NCBI GenBank assembly: GCA_012511425.1
Contig: JAAZGC010000289.1
Coordinates: 1 to 17,171, forward strand
Direction of reading: 5' to 3'
DNA: 17,171 nucleotides
Source of the DNA: Clostridiales bacterium
Lineage (GTDB): Bacteria > Bacillota > Clostridia > Oscillospirales > CAG-272
Each line of letters opens with the position of its first letter. The stretch's first letter is position 1. The notes under the pieces are model-generated. The model was given only the letters and a program-made list of their open reading frames with translations. It was not told the origin of the DNA and did no database searches. The position numbers and the translations under genes were made by a program. Shown piece by piece: positions 1-8,449 of the stretch.

Positions 1-663
1 GCGGCGCAGCGCACCTCCGATATGGTGCTCGGAGAGCTTGAGCGGCTGAAACGCGAAAAGGAATCGGAACGCTTCGCCCTCGAGCTTGAAGAAGGCAGAA
101 GGGCAATCCGCTCTGCTCTTCGCGAGACGGAAGATATCGTCAATCCCGCAAGGGAGCGGACGGCGGATGACTATGTGCTGCCGCGCCCGCTCAAAAAGGG
201 AGATGAAGTCGTACTTATCAATATAGGCGCAAAGGGCATAGTTACCGAGGAGCCGGGAGATGACGGCATTGTCTCGGTGCGAGCCGGTATAATAAATACC
301 AAAACAACCGAAAAAAACCTCATGCTTGCCTCCGATGCTGAGGAATACGGCATTGCGGGCACTCAGAAAGAAAAAAAGAAAAAAACCATTTCCGATTATA
401 AGGTCAGCGTCGTCCGGGATTTCAAGATGGAGCTTGATCTCAGAGGCATGACCGGTGAAGAGGGCTGGTCGGCGGCAGACAAATACCTCGACGAAGCCCG
501 CATCGCATCGGTAAACAGCGTAACCTTGATCCACGGCAAGGGAACCGGCGCTCTAAAAAAGGCGATCTGGCAGTACCTCAAAGGGGATCCAAGGGTAAAA
601 TCCTTCCGCCAGGGAGTGTACGGCGAAGGGGACAGTGGAGTAACCGTAGTTGAGCTTAAATAA
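1..663 (+). CDS. mutS2: Endonuclease MutS2, C-terminal part (5'-truncated by window edge)
   Basis: Only the last 220 residues are present; the reading frame is open from base 1 and the ATPase half lies upstream. Visible in order are a charged helical stretch (residues 1-45, the end of the MutS2 coiled coil), a KOW-like small beta domain starting near residue 64 (LKKGDEVVL...GAKGIV), and a C-terminal Smr domain from about residue 143 with the LDLRG motif (145-149) and HGKGTG motif (178-183). Smr domains of this type have nuclease activity in some MutS2 proteins. MutS2 has been linked to suppression of recombination and, in Bacillus, to rescue of collided ribosomes; that is family knowledge, not seen here. 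The next gene starts 32 bases after the stop with no terminator between, so read-through into the sugar genes is possible, though the function is unrelated. Confidence 0.93.
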   Translation, partial: AAQRTSDMVLGELERLKREKESERFALELEEGRRAIRSALRETEDIVNPARERTADDYVLPRPLKKGDEVVLINIGAKGIVTEEPGDDGIVSVRAGIINTKTTEKNLMLASDAEEYGIAGTQKEKKKKTISDYKVSVVRDFKMELDLRGMTGEEGWSAADKYLDEARIASVNSVTLIHGKGTGALKKAIWQYLKGDPRVKSFRQGVYGEGDSGVTVVELK

Positions 664-695
664 ATACAGTCGAATTTATTCGGGGAGATTAAAAA

Positions 696-1466
696 ATGGC
701 TATTTATCTCGGAGCGCAGCTTTACACCGTGCGTGATTTCATGAGAGACGAAGCGGCTTTCGCGGCGACGCTTAAAAAGATTGCCGGAATCGGATACAAG
801 TATATTCAGGTATCCGGCGCGGGCGACGTTTCGGCTCGGTGCATCAAAGACGAGGCGGAAAGAAACGGCCTCGGAGTAGTGCTTACCCATACCGACTCGA
901 AACGCATCAGAGAAGAAACCGACAAAGTCATCGCCGACCATGACCTGTTTTCCTGCAAAGGGATCGGCGTCGGCGGGATGGGCGGCGGCTACGGCTTTGA
1001 CGCCGACGGCATCGACCGCTTCACATCCGACATGGCGCCGGCGGTCGAAAAGATCAAGGCGGCAGGCAAGGTCTTCCTTTATCACAACCACCGCAACGAA
1101 TTCACAAAAATCGACGGCAGATACGCGATAGAGCGGATGCTTGACAACACCGATCCGGAAGGCTTCAAGCTGACCCTTGATATCTTCTGGGCGGCATACA
1201 GCGGCATTGACTGCGCCGATTTCATCCGCAGATATCATGACCGCATATACTGCACCCACCTTAAAGACATCGCGATCCGCGGCGGCGAAGCCGTCATGAC
1301 CGAAGTGCTTGAAGGCAACATCAATTTCGACCCCGTCATCGATATGTGCAAGAAATACGGAATTGAGTGGCATCTCGTCGAGCAGGACGACACCTACGGC
1401 CGCGACCCGTTCGAGTCTTTGAAGATAAGCTACGATAACCTTACCGAAAGATACGATTTCAGATAG
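696..1466 (+). CDS. Sugar phosphate isomerase/epimerase family protein (AP2Ec TIM barrel)
   Basis: A 256-residue protein of the xylose-isomerase-like TIM-barrel (AP endonuclease 2) superfamily. It begins with the characteristic GAQLYTVRD strand and helix. Candidate metal or substrate ligands are in the usual places: HNH at 130-132, THLKD at 187-191, and E229 in LVEQDD. Members isomerise, epimerise or dehydrate sugars and polyols (for example IolE, IolI or tagatose-3-epimerase relatives); the substrate cannot be read from sequence. A GGGGAG ribosome binding site precedes the ATG at suitable spacing. Only about 10 bases separate it from a second, divergent member of the same superfamily, and rhamnose genes follow, so it probably acts in a related rare-sugar route. 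The superfamily is confident; the specific reaction is unknown. Confidence 0.88.
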   Translation: MAIYLGAQLYTVRDFMRDEAAFAATLKKIAGIGYKYIQVSGAGDVSARCIKDEAERNGLGVVLTHTDSKRIREETDKVIADHDLFSCKGIGVGGMGGGYGFDADGIDRFTSDMAPAVEKIKAAGKVFLYHNHRNEFTKIDGRYAIERMLDNTDPEGFKLTLDIFWAAYSGIDCADFIRRYHDRIYCTHLKDIAIRGGEAVMTEVLEGNINFDPVIDMCKKYGIEWHLVEQDDTYGRDPFESLKISYDNLTERYDFR

Positions 1467-1476
1467 GAGGCAGAGA

Positions 1477-2331
1477 ATGGCAACTTTTGAACTTGCCGCG
1501 TTTGCGGACGAATATTCCCCCGATTTTGACGAACAGATAAAAGGGCTCCTTGAAAACGAAATTTACTGCATGGAGATCCGCGGCGTCAACGGCCGAAATA
1601 TCGACTCGGTTTCCTGCGATGAAGCGGCTGAACTCCAGAAGAAACTTGCCGCAAACGGCATCCGGGTTTCGTCGGTCGGCTCCCCGCTCGGAAAGATAGA
1701 TCTGAAAGACGATTTTGCAAAACACCTCGAAAAAGAAAAGCATATAATCGAGCTTGCGCACATTTTTAACTGCGACAGAATCCGTATGTTCAGCTTTTAT
1801 CACGAAGGCAAAACACCAAAAGAAGCGCGGGGCGAAGTAATGTATCGGCTCGGTGAGATGCTTAAATTGACCGAAGGCGAAAATGTCCTCCTCTGCCATG
1901 AAAACGAGCGCGGAATTTACGGCGACGACGCCGAGCGCTGCCTTGATATACAAAAGCAGTTCGATTCAAAGATAAAACTCATTTTTGACCACGCAAACTT
2001 CATCTGCGTCGATTGCCAGCCTTATCCCTATGCCTACAATATTCTCAAAGACTATATCTATTATTTCCATATCAAAGACGCGACCGCATCCAAGCGGATG
2101 GCACGCGCCGGCCACGGCGTCGGCCGCTTTGCAGAGACTTTCAGAGATATCAATAAATACGACAAGCACTACATTCTGACTGTCGAACCGCATCTGCAGG
2201 TCTTTGAGGGACTTGCCGAGCTTGAAGGGAAGGGCGGCAAGCTTATAAACGATCAGTATCCCTCCCGCGCAGCCGCCTTCAAAGCTGCCTGCGACGCAAT
2301 CAAGGCAGTTCTCGCAAAAGCCGCGGGTTAA
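1477..2331 (+). CDS. Sugar phosphate isomerase/epimerase family protein (second AP2Ec paralogue)
   Basis: A 284-residue TIM-barrel protein of the same superfamily as its upstream neighbour but clearly divergent from it, so not a recent tandem duplicate. Likely metal ligands are H141/E142 or E144 in CHENERGIYG, D171 in LIFDHANF, H198 in YFHIKD and E237 in TVEPH, which fits a divalent-metal isomerase or epimerase. The strand FAAFADEYSP-like start and the closing TVEPHL...F motif are typical of family members annotated only as sugar phosphate isomerase/epimerase. AGGAGG directly at the end of the preceding gene forms its ribosome binding site, so the two are translated from one message. The substrate is unknown; a keto-sugar or sugar-acid epimerisation feeding the nearby rhamnose or Gfo/Idh enzymes is a reasonable inference only. 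Confidence 0.87.
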   Translation: MATFELAAFADEYSPDFDEQIKGLLENEIYCMEIRGVNGRNIDSVSCDEAAELQKKLAANGIRVSSVGSPLGKIDLKDDFAKHLEKEKHIIELAHIFNCDRIRMFSFYHEGKTPKEARGEVMYRLGEMLKLTEGENVLLCHENERGIYGDDAERCLDIQKQFDSKIKLIFDHANFICVDCQPYPYAYNILKDYIYYFHIKDATASKRMARAGHGVGRFAETFRDINKYDKHYILTVEPHLQVFEGLAELEGKGGKLINDQYPSRAAAFKAACDAIKAVLAKAAG

Positions 2332-2364
2332 TTTCATGGATAAATCATATCGGAGGTGTCTGTT

Positions 2365-3837
2365 TTGTCAAGTTATAAAATGCTCGCCATAGACTTAGGA
2401 GCATCGAGCGGTCGCGGTATCATCGGCCGTTTTGACGGAGAACGGCTCACGCTTGAAGAAAATCACCGTTTCAAAAACGAGCCGGTAAATATAGCCGGGA
2501 CCTTCAGCTGGGATGTTCTGCGGATATTCCACGAGATCAAGGCATCGATAAACAAATGTGCGCTTTCCGACGACAGGGACATAGGCTCGATAGCCATAGA
2601 CACCTGGGGCGTTGATTACGGCCTGCTCGACAAAAACGGAAAGCTGCTGGCGAATCCAACCCACTACCGTGACAGCCGGACGGACGGCATTCAGCCGTAT
2701 GCCTTTAATATCGTTCCGAAAGAAGATATATACGGCACAACCGGCATCCAGTTTATGAACCTGAACACGCTGTTCCAGCTCATCAGCGAAATGAGGGACA
2801 GCGCCGACCGCTTCCGCATCGCCGACAAGCTTCTGTTCATGCCGGATCTGCTGAACTATTTCCTCACCGGCATAATGAAAACCGAATACACAATCGCCTC
2901 TACGGGCTCGATACTTGACGCATCCACCCGGGATTATGCGTGGGATATGCTGGATAAATTCGGAATTCCGAAGAGCATATTCACCCCGCTTGCGCAGCCG
3001 GCAACCGAAGTGGGACCGCTTTCGAAGCAGGTGCTGGGCGACGTCGGCGATATCAAGGCAAAAGTCGTTCACGCCGCAGCACACGACACCGCATCCGCCG
3101 TAATCGCGGTTCCGGCAAAGGGAGACAGTATTGTTTACATCTCCTCCGGCACCTGGTCGCTGATGGGTACCGAGCTGAAACAGCCGATAATATCCGCCGA
3201 CAGCTTCAAATACGACTTCACCAACGAAGGCGGCATCAACGGCACGACAAGATTCCTCAAAAACATCATGGGCATGTGGCTCAAAGAAGAATCCAAGCGT
3301 CAATGGGCGCGGGAAGGCAGGGAATTTACCCACGATGAGCTCTCCGACGCAGCTCTTGCTTCAAAGCCGCTGCAGTCGATCGTCAATCCCGACGATGCAA
3401 TCTTCAGTCCTCCCGGCGATATGCCCGGCCGCATCCGCGAATATTGCAAGAAGACGGGGCAGCACGTCCCGGAAAACGAAGGCGAAATCGTCCGCTGCAT
3501 CTTTGACTCGCTGGCCCTGCGCTACCGCTGGACGGTGAACTGCATCGACGAGCTTATGGGACAGAAGACGCCGTTCATCAACATAGTAGGCGGCGGAACA
3601 AAAGAGACATATCTCTGCCAGTTCTGCGCCGACGCCTGCAATCGCCCGGTATATGCCGGCCCCACCGAAGCCACCGCCATCGGCAATCTTGTATCACAGC
3701 TTATGGCCGCCGGCGAACTGAAAGATATCCCCGAAGCGCGCCATATGATCCGCAATTCCTTTGAAATAATCGAATATCACCCGAAAGATACCGCAATCTG
3801 GGATGAGGGCTACGCCCGCTTCCTCAAGCTGCTTTGA
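2365..3837 (+). CDS. rhaB: Rhamnulokinase RhaB (TTG start)
   Basis: An FGGY-family kinase that phosphorylates L-rhamnulose to rhamnulose-1-phosphate with ATP in the cytoplasm. Motifs run in the expected order: the N-terminal phosphate loop AIDLGASSGRG, DTWGVDYGLLD, YRDSRTDG, AAHDTASAV, YISSGTWSLMG, NEGG, then the ATP-site GGGTKE near residue 409 and GPTEATAIGN. Its 490 residues match the usual length of about 490. I place the start at the TTG at 2365, because GGAGG (2352-2356) lies 8 bases upstream; a GTG at 2356 overlaps that ribosome binding site, and an ATG at 2380 is too far from it. It follows the isomerase genes by 33 bases and precedes rhaA by 37 bases, so the kinase-isomerase pair is a functional unit. 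Confidence 0.95.
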   Translation: MSSYKMLAIDLGASSGRGIIGRFDGERLTLEENHRFKNEPVNIAGTFSWDVLRIFHEIKASINKCALSDDRDIGSIAIDTWGVDYGLLDKNGKLLANPTHYRDSRTDGIQPYAFNIVPKEDIYGTTGIQFMNLNTLFQLISEMRDSADRFRIADKLLFMPDLLNYFLTGIMKTEYTIASTGSILDASTRDYAWDMLDKFGIPKSIFTPLAQPATEVGPLSKQVLGDVGDIKAKVVHAAAHDTASAVIAVPAKGDSIVYISSGTWSLMGTELKQPIISADSFKYDFTNEGGINGTTRFLKNIMGMWLKEESKRQWAREGREFTHDELSDAALASKPLQSIVNPDDAIFSPPGDMPGRIREYCKKTGQHVPENEGEIVRCIFDSLALRYRWTVNCIDELMGQKTPFINIVGGGTKETYLCQFCADACNRPVYAGPTEATAIGNLVSQLMAAGELKDIPEARHMIRNSFEIIEYHPKDTAIWDEGYARFLKLL

Positions 3838-3874
3838 TTTACGATAAATATCAGAATCAGAAAGGATATATCAA

Positions 3875-5131
3875 ATGAGCATTAAAGCCGCATATGAGCT
3901 TGCGATGGAAAGATATGCCGAACTCGGAGTCGACACCGATAAGGCCATCGCCGAAACCGAACAGATTCCGCTGTCGATACACTGCTGGCAGGCAGACGAC
4001 GTCCGCGGATTTGAAAATCCGGAGGGAGAGCTCTCCGGCGGAATCCAGACTACCGGAAATTACCCCGGCCGCGCCCGCTCGATAGAAGAACTTCGCGCCG
4101 ACTTCAATAAAATGGCATCTCTCACCCCCGGCAAGAAAAAGAGAATCTCGCTTCACGCGATTTACCTCGACAGCCCGAAAAAAGTTGAGCGCAACGAGAT
4201 TGAGCCGAAGCATTTTTCTTCCTGGGTCGATTGGGCAAAACAGTACGGCTACGGCATCGACTTCAACCCGACCTGCTTCTCGCATCCGAAATCCGCATCC
4301 GGCTTCACCCTTTCCGATGCCGATAAAGGCGTCCGTGATTTCTGGATCGAGCACTGCATCGCCTGCCGCAAAATAGGCGAATATTTCGGCAAAGAATTAA
4401 ACGACAGATGCATCCAGAATATCTGGATTCCCGACGGTTTCAAGGATATCCCGGTCGACCGCTTTGCCGCCCGCGCCCGCCTCAAGGATTCTCTTGACAA
4501 AGTCATGGCGGTCGAAATAGACAAGCGCTATGATGTCGAATCGGTCGAGTCAAAACTCTTCGGCATAGGCGCAGAAAGCTGCACAATCGGTTCACATGAA
4601 TTCTATATGGGCTATGCGGTAGCTAACAATATGCTGCTCACCCTCGACTCCGGCCACTTCCATCCGACCGAAGTCATTTCCGATAAGATCAGCTCGGTGC
4701 TGACCTTCCTCCCGGAAATGCTGCTTCACGTCTCTCGTCCGGTCCGCTGGGACTCCGACCATGTTGTCATCTTCGACGACGAGCTCCGTGCCATAGCTTC
4801 CGAAATAATCCGCAACGGCTTTGAAGACCGCGTATATATCGGCCTCGACTATTTCGACGCCTCGATCAACCGCATTGCGGCATGGACGATAGGCACAAGA
4901 AGTATGCAGAAAGCGCTGCTTTATGCCAAACTCGAGCCGACTGCCGAGCTTAAGAAGTTCGAGTTCGAGGGCGATTACACCTCGCGGTTCACAATGCTTG
5001 AAACCCTGAAGAGCATGCCGTTCGGCGCCGTTTGGGATATGTATTGCGAAAAATCCGGCGTTCCCGTCGGAGCCGCCGTATTGAAGGAAGTCAAGGAATA
5101 CGAGAAGAACGTAACCTCAAAGCGCGTCTGA
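3875..5131 (+). CDS. rhaA: L-rhamnose isomerase RhaA
   Basis: Converts L-rhamnose to L-rhamnulose, the first step of phosphorylative rhamnose catabolism, upstream of RhaB. At 418 residues it is almost exactly the E. coli length. The N-terminal IPLSIHCWQADDVRGFE and GGIQTTGNYPG, the FNPTCFSHP segment, the metal-site strand LDSGHFHPTE (257-266), SRPVRWDSDHVV and GLDYFDASINRIAAW are all hallmark conserved blocks and supply the expected Glu/Asp/His metal ligands. An AAAGGA ribosome binding site precedes the ATG. The order here is kinase then isomerase. No rhamnulose-1-phosphate aldolase or mutarotase gene is visible in the window, so the pathway must be completed elsewhere or by another aldolase. 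No truncation is seen. Confidence 0.96.
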   Translation: MSIKAAYELAMERYAELGVDTDKAIAETEQIPLSIHCWQADDVRGFENPEGELSGGIQTTGNYPGRARSIEELRADFNKMASLTPGKKKRISLHAIYLDSPKKVERNEIEPKHFSSWVDWAKQYGYGIDFNPTCFSHPKSASGFTLSDADKGVRDFWIEHCIACRKIGEYFGKELNDRCIQNIWIPDGFKDIPVDRFAARARLKDSLDKVMAVEIDKRYDVESVESKLFGIGAESCTIGSHEFYMGYAVANNMLLTLDSGHFHPTEVISDKISSVLTFLPEMLLHVSRPVRWDSDHVVIFDDELRAIASEIIRNGFEDRVYIGLDYFDASINRIAAWTIGTRSMQKALLYAKLEPTAELKKFEFEGDYTSRFTMLETLKSMPFGAVWDMYCEKSGVPVGAAVLKEVKEYEKNVTSKRV

Positions 5132-5164
5132 TCATTGAAAAATCGCCGGGGAGGATGAATATAA

Positions 5165-6124
5165 ATGACTGAGAGTTTTATTTTCGCCGTAAATACGGTC
5201 GTTCCGATGTTCATAATCGTCCTCCTCGGCGGAATACTTAAAAAAATCGGTTTTCTGAAAGATACTTTCTTTGCGCAGAGCGAACGCTTCGTTTTCCGCG
5301 TTGCGCTGCCGTCTATGCTCTTTCTTAATATAGTTAATGCGCGCGGTTCCGTCCGCTTCGACGGGAAGTATGTCGCGTTCTGCTGCATCGGCGTCACCGT
5401 CTCATTTATCCTGCTCTGCCTCATCGTTCCGATTTTTGTCAAGGACAATGACAAGCGCGGCGCATTTATCCAAGGGTCTTATCGCTCTAATTTCGCAATT
5501 TTAGGCACAACGCTTGCTCAAAATATGTTCGGCGAGCCGGGCGTTGTCCAGATAGCGATGATTATGCCGTTTGCGATAACCTTGTATAACTTTTTTGCGG
5601 TTTCGATAATGTCCATATTCGCCCCCGAAGACAAAAAGCTGACAAAAGCTCAGATCGCAAAGAACATCGGCAAAAATATCATAACAAATCCTCTGATTAT
5701 CTCAGTTCTGCTGGCTCTCGTCTTTCTTCTTTTTGACCTGCCCCTGCCGACTCTGGCGAACAAATCGCTGCAATACCTTTCCGACTCATCGATGCCGCTT
5801 GCATTGATGGCGCTCGGGGCGAATTTCAGCCTCGAATCGATGAAGGGGAGGTTCCACCTTGCCGTCATCGCGACATTTATTAAAACTGTGCTGCTTGTTG
5901 TTATTGCGGTCGGCATCGCAGTCATGATAGGCTACAGAGGGGTTGAACTCGGAATAATCTATATCCTCTTTTCCGGCCCGGCCGCAGTATCAAGCTATAT
6001 CATGGCGAAAAACATGGAAAGCGATTACCAGCTTGCCGGTCAGATACTGCTTTTGTCCACTCTTGTCTGCACCCTGACGCTTTTCCTCGGGGTTTTCCTG
6101 CTCAAATATCTCGCTCTGATCTGA
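5165..6124 (+). CDS. AEC-family (auxin efflux carrier-type) permease
   Basis: A 319-residue integral membrane protein with about ten hydrophobic segments and the typical AEC layout: an N-terminal VVPMFIIVLLGGILKKIGFL block, five helices, a central hydrophilic loop (around FAPEDKKLTKAQIAKN), then a second bundle with SDSSMPLALMALGANFSLESM and the GPAAVSSYIMAKNM block. Family members move small organic anions such as malate, malonate or amino-acid-like acids; sugar uptake is not an established role. Located immediately after rhaA (33-base gap, GGGGAGG ribosome binding site), it might export or import an organic acid made from rhamnose, such as lactate or a related product, but this is inference. 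A sugar importer is not encoded nearby. Confidence 0.88.
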   Translation: MTESFIFAVNTVVPMFIIVLLGGILKKIGFLKDTFFAQSERFVFRVALPSMLFLNIVNARGSVRFDGKYVAFCCIGVTVSFILLCLIVPIFVKDNDKRGAFIQGSYRSNFAILGTTLAQNMFGEPGVVQIAMIMPFAITLYNFFAVSIMSIFAPEDKKLTKAQIAKNIGKNIITNPLIISVLLALVFLLFDLPLPTLANKSLQYLSDSSMPLALMALGANFSLESMKGRFHLAVIATFIKTVLLVVIAVGIAVMIGYRGVELGIIYILFSGPAAVSSYIMAKNMESDYQLAGQILLLSTLVCTLTLFLGVFLLKYLALI

Positions 6125-6188
6125 AAATTCTTGCCTTTACCGCTGACGAATCAATATTAACCATTTAAATATAAGGAGATATTCATCA

Positions 6189-7247
6189 ATGAAAAATCTT
6201 GAAAAAGAAATCCGCGAACAGCCGGTTACCTTGGCTCAGGTTCGCTCGAAAAACGACGCCGCGCTGAAAGCTTTGGTGGCAGATATCAAAGCTTCCGATA
6301 TTGACAATGTATATCTCTCTGCCCGCGGTACATCCGACCATGCCGGTATTTATTTTCAGTATCTTCTGGGCGTTTATGCCGGAATCCCGGTAGCTCTCGG
6401 AACTCCCTCGGTAGTAACCGCATACGGCGGCAAACTGAAATTCAAAAACGCGGTTGTCATAGGTGTCTCTCAGTCGGGCGCCGCCGCAGACGTGCTTGAA
6501 ATAGTCAGACGCGGCAACGAAAGCGGCGTCATTACCGTCGCCGTTACCAACAATCTCGACTCACCGCTTGCAAAGGAAGCCAAGCATCACCTTTACTGCG
6601 GAGTCGGCAAAGAGACCTCGATAGCCGCTACCAAAACCTTCTCGGCTCAGATGCTGCTTCTCGGATATCTCGCCGCTTACTGGTCCGACTGCAAGGAGCT
6701 GCTCGATGCGCTTGACAAGGTGCCTGCCGCCGTCGGAACGCTGCTCGACTATCAACCGGATAAGGTTCTTGAGATGGTCAAGCGCTACCGTTTCCTCGAC
6801 AGCTCCGTCACACTCGGCCGCGGCTACTGCTACCCAATCGCTCTTGAAGGCGCCTTAAAGATTCTTGAAACCAACCGCGTCCGCATGAAGGGCTATCCGA
6901 TATCCGACTTCCATCACGGTCCCGTTGCTCAGGTTCACGAAAACGATCTTACAATAGTAATCGCCGCCGGGGGGCCGGTGCTCAACGACGCCAAAGCCAT
7001 GATAGAAAAGCTCCACGGAGTCGGCTCGGAAGTGCTTATCGTCTCCGACGACGAGGAAACCCTTGCCCTTTCTAAATACAATCTCAGACTTCCGGCGGTC
7101 GATGTTGCGTCTCCCGTAACCCCCGATGTCGTCTCCGCATTCACCGCTGCCGTAACGATGCAGCTTATGGCCTGCAAGCTGACGGATATCCGCGATGTCG
7201 ATCCGGACGCTTCAAAGGTTCTCAATAAAGTAACCATAACCAAATAA
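6189..7247 (+). CDS. Double SIS-domain sugar-phosphate isomerase/deaminase (GlmS isomerase-like)
   Basis: A 352-residue protein made of two SIS domains, resembling the isomerase half of GlmS without the glutaminase domain (AgaS/FrlB/NagB-II group). The first domain shows SARGTSDHAG and the sugar-phosphate loop SQSGAAAD (S94, S96), followed by VTNNLDSPLAKEA and the SIAATKTFSAQM block near residues 145-153. The second shows LGRGYCYPIALEGALKILE and the FHHGPVA segment. Members act on fructose- or amino-sugar-6-phosphates, either as glucosamine-6-phosphate deaminases, as fructosamine deglycases, or as uncharacterised isomerases. Lacking the N-terminal Cys glutaminase, it cannot make glucosamine-6-phosphate from glutamine by itself. 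An AAGGAGA ribosome binding site precedes the ATG. A 64-base gap to the permease gene shows no clear terminator or promoter. Confidence 0.85.
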   Translation: MKNLEKEIREQPVTLAQVRSKNDAALKALVADIKASDIDNVYLSARGTSDHAGIYFQYLLGVYAGIPVALGTPSVVTAYGGKLKFKNAVVIGVSQSGAAADVLEIVRRGNESGVITVAVTNNLDSPLAKEAKHHLYCGVGKETSIAATKTFSAQMLLLGYLAAYWSDCKELLDALDKVPAAVGTLLDYQPDKVLEMVKRYRFLDSSVTLGRGYCYPIALEGALKILETNRVRMKGYPISDFHHGPVAQVHENDLTIVIAAGGPVLNDAKAMIEKLHGVGSEVLIVSDDEETLALSKYNLRLPAVDVASPVTPDVVSAFTAAVTMQLMACKLTDIRDVDPDASKVLNKVTITK

Positions 7248-7297
7248 TATATCTCATGTCCCCCCATTCGAATATAATAACTCGGAGGTAACGGTCA

Positions 7298-8425
7298 ATG
7301 AACGATCAACTGTATGGAGAGCTTTCGGTAATAGGAATGCTCGGAAGCGAAGACTTTATTGCGAAGGTCGACGCATATCTCCGCGAATGGAGAGGCAGCG
7401 AAAGCTATCTTATCACACCCGAAATGATCCGCTTCGGTACCGGTGAAGGAAAGTGCGTGCTGCGAAATACGGTGCGCGGCCATGATATCTATATCTTTGC
7501 CGATCTCTTCAACTGGGGCGTAACATTCAATATGCACGGGATGGAAGTTCCGATGAGCCCGGACGATCATTTTTCGGATCTGAAACGCATAATCGGAGCT
7601 ATTATGGGAAAGGCGCGCCGGGTATCGGTCATAATGCCGATGCTTTATGAGGGACGCCAGCACCGCCGCACTCTCCGCGAGTCGCTCGACTGCGCGATGA
7701 TGCTTCAGGAGCTGGTTAAAATCGGCGTTTCCAACATCATAACCTTCGACGCCCACGATGCCAGAGTTCAGAACGCCATTCCCCTTTCCGGCTTCGACGA
7801 TGTCCGCACGACATATCAGATGATCAAAGCCCTGCTTAAAAATGTGCCGGATATCAGCCTTGATTCTTCAAATCTTATGGTAATTTCCCCCGACGAAGGC
7901 GGAATTCAGCGCTGCATGTATCTTGCGTCGATCCTTGAACTCGAACTCGGAATGTTCTATAAGCGCCGCGATTATTCGGTTATCAAGAACGGCAAGAACC
8001 CGATAGTCGAGCATAAGTTCCTGGGTTCGGATGTTCACGGTCACGATATAATCATCGTCGACGATATGATCTCATCCGGCGAATCAGTGCTGACGATAGC
8101 TGACAAGCTTAAGGAAATGGGTGCCCGCCGCGTTTTCGTTTTTGCCTCGTTCGGTCTTTTCGCCGCAGGAATGGATGCTTTCGATAAAGCTTACGAGAAA
8201 AAGACGATAGATAAAATCTTCACAACGAACCTTATCTACCGCAACCCCGCACTCAAGGATCGCGAATGGTACGTCGAAGTCGACCTGACCAAATATGTCG
8301 CCTATATAATCGATACTCTTAACCGCGACTGCACGATCTCAAAACTGCTCGATCCGTCCGAGCGCATAAATAATTTCATCCGCAAATGGGAAGAAGAAAA
8401 AAATCAGACGAAATTAGACATCTGA
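7298..8425 (+). CDS. Divergent ribose-phosphate pyrophosphokinase (PRPP synthetase) homologue
   Basis: Homologous to PRPP synthetase over nearly its whole length: FGTGE...VRGHDIYIFAD near the N-terminus, GRQHRR at 119-124 in the ATP-binding part (canonical RQDRK), FDAHDARVQN in place of the usual DLHAxQIQGFF, SPDEGG, KRR at 222-224 in the flexible catalytic loop, and the PRPP-binding loop VDDMISSGES at 254-263 (canonical DDMIDTGGT). At 375 residues it is about 60 longer than housekeeping Prs (about 315), mostly from N-terminal additions and a longer C-terminus (NFIRKWEEEK). Catalytic basic residues are kept, so enzymatic activity is plausible, but the changed ribose-phosphate loop could mean altered regulation or substrate. 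GGAGG lies 9 bases before the ATG. Housekeeping prs is expected elsewhere in the genome. Naming it prs would overstate the evidence. Confidence 0.82.
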   Translation: MNDQLYGELSVIGMLGSEDFIAKVDAYLREWRGSESYLITPEMIRFGTGEGKCVLRNTVRGHDIYIFADLFNWGVTFNMHGMEVPMSPDDHFSDLKRIIGAIMGKARRVSVIMPMLYEGRQHRRTLRESLDCAMMLQELVKIGVSNIITFDAHDARVQNAIPLSGFDDVRTTYQMIKALLKNVPDISLDSSNLMVISPDEGGIQRCMYLASILELELGMFYKRRDYSVIKNGKNPIVEHKFLGSDVHGHDIIIVDDMISSGESVLTIADKLKEMGARRVFVFASFGLFAAGMDAFDKAYEKKTIDKIFTTNLIYRNPALKDREWYVEVDLTKYVAYIIDTLNRDCTISKLLDPSERINNFIRKWEEEKNQTKLDI

Positions 8426-8449
8426 ATATAAAGAAAAGGAAAAAACACT

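Noticed and set aside
396..1373. Minus-strand open frame of 325 codons
   Set aside because: It lies antisense across the mutS2 end and a well-supported isomerase gene, has no ribosome binding site and no recognisable motif; it results from codon bias in the real genes.
2356..2364. GTG start for rhaB
   Set aside because: The GTG overlaps the GGAGG that serves as ribosome binding site; the TTG at 2365 has correct spacing.
2395..3333. Minus-strand open frame of 312 codons
   Set aside because: Entirely antisense to rhaB, cysteine/valine-rich without domain motifs; a shadow.
7273..7278. TATAAT upstream of the PRPP synthetase homologue as a promoter
   Set aside because: No -35 is present at 16-18 bases upstream, and a start point from it would fall within or just before the ribosome binding site.
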